Shown: piece after piece, positions 21,978 to 34,633 of the stretch
Position numbering within the stretch: the stretch's first letter is position 1
How the letters are laid out: each line of letters begins with the position of its first letter
Assembly (NCBI GenBank): GCA_963931865.1
Contig: OZ007510.1
Span: 3,004,747 to 3,068,746 of the forward strand
Direction: 5' to 3'
DNA length: 64,000 nt
Source of the DNA: Axinella damicornis
Lineage: Eukaryota; Porifera; Demospongiae; Axinellida; Axinellidae
The notes under the pieces: generated by a model
Databases searched by the model: none
Told to the model about the DNA's origin: nothing
The model's input: only the letters and a program-made list of their open reading frames with translations
Program-made: the position numbers and the translations under genes

Positions 21978-24900
21978 GAGTGCACTGAATGGAGGGCCAG
22001 GGCACTTGGTTGAGGGAGAGTGCGTGGGACGAGCCAGTATCCTGCGGTTATCGTATCCAAACTCGACGCATTTGGGCCCTTATCAGCAACGTTGAAACGC
22101 TGATTGGGATAAATAATTCTTGCCTGATCTGTGAAGTTGTATGCAATGACTAGCGTAATACATAGCTGGTCAGGAGGTACATGGTGTGCCCCTCATCCGC
22201 GAAGGCAACAATAAGCACAGCAACATCAAAAGTGCATGGAATAATATTACAGAGAATGCGGTAGCGTTCTCTATTTAGGGATGGCCAAGGAAATTTTGGA
22301 TTTACCATACTGATGCACTAGCAGGAAAGAAGCTACATTCCCCCAAACCAAGCATGCAGACAGAATGTTACTGCCTAGCAGTACACAAAAACACTCGCAA
22401 ACGTACCTTAGAGCACGCGAGAGTCGAGAGGTGGAATAATTCCGAATGTGACAGGCCATCACTTAATCCTTTAATTTTTCGGAAATTTTTTTTCCCGCTA
22501 GTAAATATAGTACTGGCCGTGACCATTGAGACAGGATTCTTCTCTACATTAGCCTTCTATTCAATCGTCCTTACTTTAGGTGGAGCAGTTGTGTATGGCA
22601 CACAAGCCATCCCTTCAGATCTCTCCCACCACTGTGACAGTGGGCAGAGCCTACCTGGCACGGATGAAAGCTGAAGATTCAAGGTAGCACTTGTGTGTAC
22701 TCACAGTTGAGTGGTAGATGATCTGTGATTTAGAAAAGAGAGGTTTGGCATGCTTTGTGTGTGTGCCGATGTTTGCAATATCTTTCTATTTGAAGTGCAC
22801 AATTACGGGGCTCACCCGTGATTAACTCCAGGAAAGGATTAACCCTGCACCAACACTTACATTTGAGCACCAATGGCTGCTTGTATATATGTTAGGGTCC
22901 ATTGTTCATGAGTTGACATTTAGCATGAGAATGCAGCTAGCAAACAGTCCATGCTACAAGTATATTGACTTTGGAGTAATTTCACTGTTCAAAGCAGCCT
23001 CTGTTCCTCCAGGCTGTGCTATGCCCACACTCAGGGCTCCCTAAGGTTGTTGGAGAGTGTGTGCCGCTGTGTGCAGATGAACGAACCTGTGCTGCTTGTG
23101 GGGGAGACTGGGGTGGGGAAGACAGCTACTGTCAACTACCTGGCAAAGATAACAGGTGAGTATGTGGAGGTTGCACTTCTACAGTGAGAGACGTGGAAAA
23201 GTTCCCGTTCCATGTGCGCTGCGCAAGGCCGTGCTACACTATTAACCGTTGCAGTTCAGTTTCTGTTCCATTCCGTGCAAAATACATTAACCGTCTGCAT
23301 GTGCATTCAAACGGCCGTTCCGTTTTGTCTCCATTCTATGATAACTGTTCATTTTGTACAGGAAATACAGTATGGGTCATAATAACATAATACAACAATT
23401 CCGTTGTGCCCACAATGTGAATGTGAATCAAATGCAATGACAGAAATTGGTCATGATTGCACAAGAGATCATACTATTCTAGTCCCTTACTGCCTACAAA
23501 CAACACACCAAAGTGTAGACACAAGAGACCTGTCCCGATCGCCCACTTCACAGAACGTAGCCACGTCATAGACTGATGCTCCCGCTCGTAAGTCCGTTGC
23601 CACTTGTGGAAAGTCTCCTTTGACACTTGTCTTTTCGATTGCTTCGTTTTCAAGGTGCCGCTCGTGCTTGATCCCACATCTGTCTTTTGCTTGCAAGTGC
23701 TTGCCATTTTGATGACTCTGCATTTTTTTACACGTGGTGATAATTTAATTATTGCGGGCGCATGCGCACCTCTTGTCCGGCCGTAATGACCGATCGTGAA
23801 GTGAAATGGACGGCCATGCAACCTAGCTATATGAACTGATTTTGGCCGATGGCCGGCTGTTATTTTCATCCCTGACTTATACCATGCACTTCTGTAAAAT
23901 CCTTATCCTAGATATTGCTTGACATTGAGGAACAGTTGCACATTGATCACTGTCTGGTGGTTAGTAATCATCACGTTTGTGGGTATCAGTAGTAACCAAA
24001 TAGAAGTAGCAAGTCTTATCAGACAAATAATTAATGGTCAACCTGTAGTGGTCTTTGTCAGTAGAGCATTGGTCAATATCCACTATCCGCAAGACCAACT
24101 CGCAAGCTAGGCTGCCAGTTTTTTTTTCACGAGATGTTTTTATACGAGGCGGTGAGCTGTTTGTCTTGCTGAGAAGGGTCTAAACCCAGTATTAGCAGAG
24201 CACTGGCTGAAGAAGGCTTAACCTACTCTGCTGAGGGTTGCTGCCAACTTGACCAAGACAGTTGCTGCCAATTAACTCAGCCCAGGCTGGGAGTGCTGTC
24301 ACGGTGGCACCCAACTTGGAGCGGCCATGGGATATGCCAATGGTCCAGGGTTAATGGAGGGTAGATAAGGTGGAGTCTCCTGATATGAAGCGAATGAGTC
24401 TGCGGGGACAGCAAAAAGTCTGAGAGAGAGATTCAAAAGGAGAGGAGTGGAAAGGAGAGTGAAGTTGAGGATCAGGGGAGGGGGGTTACTGAATTGAGGA
24501 GTGGTGATGGTTGACAGATGTGGAGTGGGAGGGTTGGGGAGAGTTTGGAGAGGCTGCCGCTTCTGCAGCTCCTTGATAACAATCTTCATGTTACTCAAAA
24601 TTGCCGAGCCCACCGCCTGCGAGCTGTAGAGGAGGACACAAAATAGATATTGTTGACAATACACACACTGTAGTAAAATATAAACTAGCCAATCCCAGGC
24701 CGGCTCTGCCACATCCACCTGGCGCCCTGACCCTGAGGAGCGCGGACCCCAACCTGTGGTGTTTTTGTGCTAGTCAGCACAGTCAGGGGAGACGGCTTTC
24801 CCATCCCCAGTCCAGCAGTGCTAGTGAGTGGCTCGGCCGGCAACAGCTTCCCGATCCGGAGGTCGATGTTGATGGCAATGGTGACGGCTTGGCGGAGGTC

Positions 24901-27900
24901 GATGTCGATTTGGATGGCTCAGCCGGCGACGGCTTCTCTATCCCAGGTCCTGTAGTGGAGGTTGACGGGCTGCACTCGGCAACACTTCCGGCTCCTCCTC
25001 GTCACCGGAAGGCTCTCCCACCACCAGGCTCTCCCACCACCACGCTCTTCCACACCTCACCGTCTTCCCCGCCTTCCCCTACCACCCTTTGGCCGGCCAG
25101 TGAACTTCAGCGAGCTCAGACCTAGCCTCATTCCACCTCCCACTGCGTACCAAGGTGTCCACTGGCACATCAGCCACCACCTTTCCATCCCACAAGTGGG
25201 GTAAATTCCCCTCAAATCGTACACTGACGTAGTTGGAGTTGGACATGTTCGTTACTGGCACTTCGCTGCAGTTTGGTGGATATGGGCGCAAGCAGCAGCC
25301 TTAAATAAGTAGGTTGCTCTTCCTTGTTTACTTGGTGTGGGCTCCATTGCTTCATTTGCACTTCCCAGGCGCTTCTCTTAGAAGTTAACCAATGTAATGT
25401 AAGCTATGATGCTCAGTTGCTGGATTTACACTTCACAGGTGCTTTTCTTTGCAAGTTAAGACTAATTAGTGCACACATGCTGTCATACACAATTTGATTA
25501 GAGCCTTATAGTAACATTCTTTGAGGTTTAGGCACCCCTTGTGAAGTAGCCCCACAGGTGCAATTGCATGTTAACATCTTACCAGGTCCTCCCCTACAAC
25601 TCACCCACTTTGTCTTCCCTGGATCCCAGGAGCAAGCACCATAGGCCAAGCCTAGGTTATGTGGCGAAAGTGGGGGGACCGGCAACCCCGCCCCCCGGCG
25701 CATTCCCCGGCGGCCGAGGGGAATGTGGCGGTTTGGGGGGAGGAGCTTGGAGGCAGAGCCTCCAAACCGGCCCCCGTCACTGATCACAGGAGGAGAGGTG
25801 ACATGGGAAGCATCCCATGCACCAACTCCATCCCGGAGGAAAGAGAAGTTCACAGTACCACGACGGGCTGGGTGGGCGGGAAGATGTGTCGTTGCTTGTC
25901 GACGTGAACAATGGAACGATGAACAATGGGAACACTGCGCATGCGTCCTACCCCTCCTACAACAGGGTCAGACCCTAGATGTTAACTCTGTCTAACTGCG
26001 TTGAACCGTATTTAACATCTTACCGATCCACGCCTGTCCGACCAACGTACAGAGTCACACCCTTCCGGAAAGGGTCGGTCTTCGACTGCTTGATGCTCAC
26101 CTGGAGCACCGTCGGATTGTTGAGGTCGTCAATCGCAATATCCCCGAAACTCAAGTGCACGCCTGAGTCGTAACTCGTGTCGTCTGGCACAGTAAACTCT
26201 CCAACTCGTAGGAACGCGAAGAAACCCAGGCAACACACGGCCCAGACCATTCTCGTATCCCAGGAATGAGCGGTCGGTTCCCACTGCGTCTTGAGCCGGC
26301 GGAGAATCTCTGGAGTGATGGGGAGGCGTGGCCGCTGCCCTTCCCCCTTTTCCGCCTCATGTTTTTTCACCCCCCGGAGGACATACTCCAATTTAGGCAT
26401 GGGCGAGCGCCCGAAGGGGTCAGGGTAATTCCCCTCTATCTGCAGGTGGCGGACCGCAGACAAATAAACTTTAATGGTGCGATACTTCAAGCCTTGCTGG
26501 GCAAGGTGAGACACAAACGAACACAACACCTGTTAAGACACAGGCAAGGGGTTCAGGACAGCCTGAGAACAGAACTTCAAATACCGGGCTTTCCCGCTTT
26601 TGTAGGTCCGGAGTGTCGATTGGGCGAGGCCCTTTGTAAAATAGAAGTGAACAGCTGCTTCCAGCTCTTGGATGTCCAGTCTGGCCGCTGAACTAGCAGC
26701 AACTCCACCAACTCCGCGGGAATGGGAGTGGGAGTTGGGTGAGCATCTGGCACCTGATGGCGGAACAAAGAGAGGTTATCCCGTAACAGGGCATCTGCTG
26801 CGACATTAAGCCGTCCCTCAACATGCACTGCCCGCAAAATACACCCGGACTGAGCCGTGAAGAAAAACAGACTACGCATCAAGTGCATTGCCAGCTGATC
26901 CCTGCTCCTCCCCGTGTTGATGATGGACACCACCGCTGCATTGTCCGAGTGGCAGAGGACCGTCTGTCCCCGCCAATTGTGCCCCCACAGTGCCACAGCA
27001 ACCACTAGTGGCAGGAGCTCCTTCACCGTGATGTGCACCGGCCCCCACGATGCTGGCCACCTGCACTGAAACCACTGGCCATCAGATGAAAACGCTCCAC
27101 ACCCCCACCACCGGAGGCATCGGACGTGACTGTGGTTGTGGGTGGGGTGCAACACACGCTCAACATCATGGCCACCCCATTCCACGTTGGCAAGAAGAGT
27201 GCCAACCACTCTAAGTCGGACTTGAACCCCTTATTGAGGCGGATATTGTGGTGCAGTTGCTGGCTACCATGGAGAGCTCAATCATTCTTTTGAGGAACGT
27301 CCTTCCGGGACGAACCACCTTGCACGCATGCTGGAGCTGGCCAATGAGAGACAGCAGCTCTCTCTTCGTACACGAAGTTTTCCCTCTCCATTCCTGAATC
27401 AGCTGTCTCAGCCGGAGGAGTTTGTCATTAGGGAGCCGTAGCTCCAGACGCAGGGTGTCGAGCAGTATGCCAAGGAACCCGACTAGTGTTGCTGGTCCTT
27501 CCAACTTCCCCATGGACACTCGCACTCCCAACGCCTCACACAGGACTAGTGCCCGCTGCAGAAACTCTCTGCACTCTCCTGTCTCGGGGCGGCCAGCCAA
27601 CAAGAAGTCATCCAAATAATGGATGATGTGCTCAATACCATGGTGCTGAAATATCCACTGTAGGCAGTCAGCCAACAGGTTGAACACCTTCGGGGCAGAA
27701 CGGAGCCCAAAGGGGAGTGCCAAATCCACCAACACCTTTCCTTGCCACTGCATACCTAGAAACCGCCTGTCATCCGGGTGGACAGGGACCATATGGTATG
27801 CACTCTCCAGATCTAGTTTCGCCAACAGGGCTCCTCTCCCCAGGGACATCACTTGTCGCGCTGCCATCTCCACCGTGGCGTAGGACAGGGAGCATAGCGC

Positions 27901-29540
27901 TGGGTCGACCCCATCATTAACGCTATGGCCCTCCGGGTGAGACAGGTCTACAATGAGCCGCCACTTGCCAGTCTGGTGGCCTTTGGGGATCACCCCGAAA
28001 CGATTGATGAGGACCCGGGTCAACTTGAAGCACTCTACCCTGACCCATCTCCTTGACCAGATACTCAGTGACCACTGCCAGATTCGAGTCAGCAGACATC
28101 ATGTTGCGCTTTGCGCTACGGCACTCGACCTTTCTGCGGTCGAACCCAATGCGGAACCCTTCCTTCAGACCACGCACCACAAACTCGGCACACTCGCGGT
28201 CCGGGAGCTCCTGGAGCAGTCGGTCCCACACACTAGCGTTTAACGGCGTTACAATGCGCCGGATCTCCGGAGGTGGTGGTGTCTCCAGTGGGAGGGGCAA
28301 CAAGCCCGATAGGCGTTTCAGGTCCTCCATATAAATATACCGGCCAGCCACGAATAATGCCACACCCTCATCTGCGGGGATTGACAAGGCCGAAGACCAT
28401 TGTTATAGCCCCCACCAACAAACAGGTCATTATTAACACAAAGGAACATCAGTGTGACATACACACAACAGGTTCAATGTATCCGTCCAGCCGGAGATTA
28501 TCGTTTCTCTGGCTGGGTGTCCCTCCTGGACTCGCCCTGCCTGAAGCGGCCCTGGCGGCGACAGTCCACTGCCCGGTGATCTCCCTGGCAACCAGGGTTA
28601 GCACAGACATGCCGGAACCGACAATAGGGGAGGTACACACACCTGCCCTCGTTCCAAGAGTAACAGATCCACTCTGCTTTGGGACGCCACGACCATCCGT
28701 CTCGCAGAGCAGGCTTCTTCCCCCGCCCACAGGCTCCCCCAAGGGGGTTTTCCGGAGAGCAAGGGCGCACACCTCTGGCTCATGGTCAGTGCCCTGACAG
28801 AACTTGCATGCTCTTCCCCGCCCACCACCTTGGGCCAGGAATGTCACCGAGAACAGTGAGTTATTGACTTTGGCCCATTCCAGGTCCACCGCAGACGCTG
28901 CCTGCTGCCGAAACATGGAGTCGTAGTCCCTCCAGCCATCTCCCTCACATCGCCGGGACTCGCGGATCAGGAAAATCATGTACGCCCACAGCTCCCTGGT
29001 CTTCTCTGGGAATTTTTCACAGAACACACAAGCATACTTCCCAAAGCATTGGAGCCAACTCAGCAGGTCGGGTACCTCTCTCCGGCTAGCCCTGCCGGAC
29101 GAGTGGCTGCAAGAGTGGCTAGTGGAGGACCCCTCCTGGCCATGGGTCCCATGGCACCGCTCGGGCCTCGATGTTGTCTTTCAGCAGCTCGGCCATGTCC
29201 ACAAACTCCCCTTTCTGGATCTTTGCCACCAGTTTGGCCGGAACCGCTGGAAGGCCCTCGCCAATAATAAATGGCTAGGGATGCATCTCCTTAGGTTTGG
29301 CCGGGCCGGTCATAGTTTCGGGACTTGGGTCGGGAGAAGTGCTTGGGGGGTCACTCGCTGCCGGGCGGCTCGACCCAGCTCCCTCAAAAGTACTAATCCC
29401 CAGTGCACCTCCTGACGGCATTCTCCCCAACACTGATCCTGAGAAGGGAGGGGGACACACACATCAGAACTGGGGGGGGGGGGGCAGGGTGCCTGCCACT
29501 GTCCACCGCTACCAACCCCTACCAGGGGCCATCCCCTTTA

Positions 29541-29571
<31 letters not shown>

Positions 29572-32500
29572 TACCAGCGGTGTGCACCCAACCACCCGTA
29601 GGACAGTCAACCAGGAGGCCATCCCCCGCCACCTGCGGGACACTTGCCAACAACATAATATGAGGTACCCCCGACCACTCGCGGGGCTAGCAGTAACCTG
29701 ACTCAAGGTTTGTACCGGGCACCAACCGCACCATGGACACTCCCACTCAAGTGTGGGGCCAGCCGGGGAACCTCCCAACCACATGTGGGACTAGAAGTAA
29801 CAACCGCACATTCCCAACCACGTGTGGGCCCAGAAGTAACTGCTGGAATGTCCCAACCACTTGTGAGACACGCCCTAACCATCGAAGCCGTCCCCAACCA
29901 CTCATGGCCGGGACCAGCCATAGCCTGGCTTCGGAACAGGAACACGTGGGCCCTCCCAACCACCTGTGGGAATGGAAGGAATGTGTGGTACCCCCGCGGG
30001 GGTACGGAGCCCGAGAGAGAACCTAGCACCCTCTCCACACGGCAAACAGACGTAGCCGACCGGCTGTCGGCGTCACCCGACGTTCAGTCGACTAGTTGGA
30101 CAGCCCAATGCACAGAGGTTGCTGGTCTACCGGCCATGTCTTACCAGAAGGAAGGGGCTCCTCATAGCGGCCCTCCCGGGGGGTTCTCTCCGCCAGCAGC
30201 TCCGGTAGGATGTCCCAAAGGGTGTCCCGCATCAGCGCCCGGAGATCCCCAACTCCCGGCGTCGTCCCGTCTCCTCCCGTGGCCCTGCCGGTAGAGGTAT
30301 CGGTGTGTCTCTCCGCGCTGTCTTCCGGTCGGCCATCGAACTCTCCTAAGACGTGGCGCTTGTCAGACGAAGATGTGTCGTTGCTTGTCGAACTATGAAC
30401 GTGAACAATGGAACGATGAACAATGGGAACACTGCGCATGCGTCCTACCCCTCCTACAACAGGGTCAGACCCTAGATGTTAACTCTGTCTAACTGCGTTA
30501 AACCGTATCAAATGTTGACACCTGCAAAATGTATAATGTGGCATTGCTCCCAAATGCAGCATTGCGCAGTGCCACAACAAAGCCTACCACATCCCTGCAG
30601 GCTAAAAGTAGCTCAGAGTCATCGGATGTTGGTTGCGTCTGGTTTGGAGGTTGGAACGGGATGAAGACTATTTGTCCTGCTTCCCTATATGAATGAATGA
30701 ATGAACATTGGGTCAAGCAACAGCTGGTGCATTCCATTGGTCTTGTCAAAAGCTTGTAGCATATCGACAGTTTTACCAATGCACCGTCCAGCTCGACATG
30801 TCTGCAATATTGGACCCAAGCAACTTTAGGCAATCTTGCATTCCCGGTTTAGGTGTTCTAAATGAAGATCAACTGGAATGTTCTTGCCGGGACGTCCCTA
30901 GGAATTTACTGTGCGATTCCACTTCAGTTGCAGTGCCATCCGAGGACTGAAGATAAACTTCTCCTGCGCTAGAAGTGCGAAGGCCTCTTGTGGATGGTTT
31001 GGGTGGTTAGTAGCTTTGTGAAACAGTACATGAGTACCACAAATAGTTCTATAATCTTACCGTCTATCTGGTCTCTGTTATTTCTTGTTGGAGGCTGCTC
31101 CTCGGCCTCCAGCAAGTTTGGCTCTAGCAAGTTCGGCTCCAGCAGGTTGACAATGACCGCCCTCCAGATACACCTTCCTCATCCTGACTGTATTCCCAAC
31201 TGCTATCATGTTGGGCAGATCGTCCAGTACAATGTGCTGTCAGGCCACACCTTGGGTGACCCCATCGAGTTATTGCCTTCCCAATGCAGCCAGATCTCCT
31301 GCTCTGCCATTGGTGAGTTTGAGTTCGGCTTTTCCTGCTCTGCCATTGGTGAGTTCGAGTTCGGCTTTGTACGCTACTATGGTTACACTGTCTTGGCTGA
31401 TAAAATCAGTAAAACGTAACTATGCTTGTAAGTACTAGTCAAAGACAGCACACCACCACTATTCACTCTGTTGTGGGGGTCTTTCCTCATCGTGGTCTTG
31501 TTCTCACCATCCTTCCGTGCAATATCCTGTGCTAGGCTCTCGACCAACTGCCACGAGAGCTATATAGTGCGATATTTGATGTGATGTTAGATGCATTGAA
31601 TCACTATTCACGCTGTTGTGGGGGTCTACAGTAGAATTGTAATTGCATTCCTTCCTCGTGATCTTGGTCTCACCATACTTCTGTGTAATCTCCTGTGCTT
31701 CGGTTGTCCTACCAACTGCCACGAGAGTTATATAGTGCGATATTTGTTACATGCATTGAATCACTATTTACGCTGTTGTTGGGGGGTAATTGCACTCCTT
31801 CCTCATGGTCTTGGTCTCACCATACTTAGAACTGTGTACTCTCCTGTGTGAGACTCTCTCTACCAACTGCCACGAGAGCTATATAGTTGATGTGACATTG
31901 CGTGCGTTGAATCACTCTCCACGCTGTTGTGGGGGTCTACAGTAGAATTGTAATTGCATTCCTTCCTCGTGATCTTGGTCTCACCACAGACGTCGTGACT
32001 ATTGTTTAGGCTGTTTTTCCAGCTAGTATTTCCTATTATTCGCAACATTTGGCCCCACCTCTTCAGCTTCACAATATGCACGTTGTTGTATATACGGTAA
32101 GCGGTCACTCCCACACCTTGGATATGGCCATACACGAACACAGTATAAGCGATAGCACCTGTTTGATGCGAGATGTCACTTCGATTGTAGCTCCTGTAGA
32201 CGTTCCGCTCGGGGTATGTGTTCTATGAGCACCTCTAGTTCTTAGTGCAGTGCAATCCGTTACGGTGTACATTCTCGTGCACGCTCACTCGCAATAATTA
32301 CTCGTGTGTACTGGTTGTGGTGATTGTTCTGGTTGTGGTGGTTGTGATCGTTTCTCTCCTCATGTTGAGTCACGTCACCTACATGCAGTAGAGGACCATA
32401 TACTACTACTGTCTTGTAGATATGGTGACATCGCACATCACTTGTACAGACACAGCATTTTGTCAGCTTGCTGTGATTGGGATCTAGATATCGCATATAG

Positions 32501-34587
32501 TTATACCACCAATACAGATTATAAGCGCATGTTTTCTTGCTGCTGCATATGATAAGCGCATGTGCCTTACACATGACAATTGTATTATTTTTGTAGATAC
32601 ATGTAGCTATTTAAAATCAGAACCATGAAACCACCATTCAATATGTGTACTGTGTAGATTTCTACATACTGTAGTTTAGCATGAAGTGTGTAGTAGTTCT
32701 TTTACATGAATGTGACGTTGTCTGGGAGTAAATATTGCTGTGCAAAATAGAGCGGAGGAATAGTACACGTGACGATCGTATTATTTGTGCAGGTACATGT
32801 AAATAAGATCAAGATAAATTATAAGCATGAAACCAAAATTCTATGAGGTAGATTTCTATTGTGAGAATTGTCCATACTGTAGTTTAGCGTGAAGTGTAGT
32901 TCTATTCCCTGAAAGTGACATTGTCAGGGAGGAAATATATACAAAATGGAGCAGTGGAATAGTATACTGTGTCGTTGTAAAGTCGCAATACAGTGGCATC
33001 TGGTTGTGGTTCGGAAAAAGAATACACAATTTCAGACAGCACAATGGACTCGAAGTCTGACCATATTGCTGCTGACATTGACTCTCCACGATCCAGGGCA
33101 ATTTTTTGTATTTCCTTCTGTAATGCATGTATCCTTCGCTTTCTTTTGCTCCCAACTGTTCCATCCTTTCTATTACCGTTGGGGTTTGCACAGTTTTTGC
33201 ATCGGCAGAGTGACGTGCAGGCTAGTCCTTGCTTATAGCACGAACATCTGCTCTCATATTGTGGTTGTACAATGCAAGAGGTTTGTGTTCCTTTTCTGTT
33301 CACACCGCAGCTGCACTTGGTGGGTTTTTGATCTGCAGGGGTACATCTGGTGGTACAGGAATCTCTGTATGAAACAGCAGAGTCATAGTGTACATTATTA
33401 TTCGCAACATTTGGCCCCACCTCTTCAGCTTCACAATATGCACGTTGTTGTATATACGGTAAGCGGTCACCTTGGATATGGCCATACACGAACACAGTAT
33501 ACGCAATAGCACCTGTTCGATGCGAGATGTCACTTCGATTGTATATAGCTCCTGTAGACATTCCGCGCGGGGCATGTGTTCTATGAGCACCTCTAGTTCT
33601 TAGTGCTGTACAATCCGTTACGGTGTACATTCTCGTGCACACTCACTCGCAATAATTACTCATGTGTGCTTATACTCGCAAGTCCTCGCGACACCGCACG
33701 CAGGTCCTCACGTGTTAACTACTTTCCACACGCGAGCAAACCCCACACTACACGTGTGATCTGTGCTGTATATAGGTGTTGAACTTGTTTATGTGTGTTT
33801 TTTCTGTCCAGGAAATAAACTTGTGGTGGTGAACATGAGTCAGCAGACAGACAGCACAGACCTCCTTGGAGGGTATGTTGTATGAGACCTCCTTGGAGGG
33901 TATGTTGTATGAGACCTCCTTGGAGGGTATGTTGTATGAGACCTCCTTGGAGGGTATGTTGTATGAGACCTCCTTGGAGGGTATGTTGTATGAGACCTCC
34001 TTGGAGGGTATGTTGTACGAGACCTCCTTGGAGGGTATGTTGTATGAGACCTCCTTGGAGGGTATGTTGTATGAGACCTCCTTGGAGGGTATGTTGTATG
34101 AGACCTCCTTGGAGGGTATGTTGTACGAGACCTCCTTGGAGGGTATGTTGTATGAGACCTCCTTGGAGGGTATGTTGTATGAAACCTCCTTGGAGGGTCA
34201 TCTTCTCCACTAAACCATCTTGTCACTGCAATCAAACACGCAGATGACGGGATATATCAAGGATTTCTTTAGGCCCTAGTATGCCAGATGAGCCTTCTGC
34301 TGTGCCTTCTAATTAAAGCTGATAATTAGACTGAGTATGGTATGTAAAATTGAAATAAAATCAACTCTCTGAACTGATGCAAACTACATTTATATACATG
34401 TATGCCTTGATATTACTGTACCTTGTTTTGTTCCAGGTTCAAGCCAGTGCAGGTGTCTCAGCTGGTGGCCCCTGTAAAAGAGGAGTTTGAATGCCTTTTC
34501 CATGCCACCTTCTCTGTGAAGCAGAATGCGCAGTTTCTGGCCAGTATTCAGGTGTGTGTGGGTGTGTGTGTGGGTGTGTGTGTGGGT

Positions 34588-34633
<46 letters not shown>

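Larger units (their letters stand above)
25880..30508 (-). mobile_element. YR (DIRS/Ngaro-type) retroelement with terminal direct repeats
   Basis: Direct repeats of about 130-139 bp (25880-26011 and 30370-30508; shared text includes acactgcgcatgcgtcctac) flank a minus-strand coding region ordered gag, RT, RNase H, tyrosine recombinase. That order with a recombinase in place of an integrase defines the DIRS/Ngaro group; same-orientation repeats favour Ngaro-like. Gag is in pieces (30439-30092, 29027-28449) with frame changes and a 29-bp poly-C run. The element is inactive as written. Confidence 0.8.
32034..33668. mobile_element. Unit with 273-bp direct repeats enclosing a CXC ORF
   Basis: 32034-32306 and 33395-33668 are near-identical in the same orientation (attattcgcaacatttggcc ... 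cactcgcaataattactc). The second copy forms the 5' part of the CXC ORF (33642-32902, minus); the first copy lacks the rest. LTR-like spacing is possible, but a partial duplication of the gene end explains it equally well. Confidence 0.55.
23156..33811. other. 10.7-kb MDN1 intron packed with mobile DNA
   Basis: Holds, in order: a hAT-like fragment (23.5-23.7 kb), Pro-rich retroelement debris (24.3-25.3 kb), a YR retroelement (25.88-30.51 kb), a frameshifted repeat-type ORF (30.55-30.99 kb), a 150-bp tandem repeat (31.46-31.99 kb), and a CXC-domain ORF bounded by direct repeats (32.0-33.67 kb). The flanking exons splice in phase. Confidence 0.75.

Noticed and set aside
24601..25204. Pro-rich plus-strand ORFs of 174 and 80 aa
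   Set aside because: Low complexity, overlapping in all frames, no homolog recognised; treated as retroelement debris.
29297..30294. Plus-strand ORFs up to 194 aa in the YR element
   Set aside because: Opposite strand to the gag; repeats such as PTTCG reflect nucleotide repeats, not a protein.
33866..34213. CRISPR-like regular repeats
   Set aside because: Units are contiguous without variable spacers and the sequence is from an animal gene.
33719..34247. Long repetitive ORFs on both strands (115-163 aa) at 33.7-34.2 kb
   Set aside because: They are open only because the 27-bp array is a multiple of three; the region is an MDN1 exon end plus intron.
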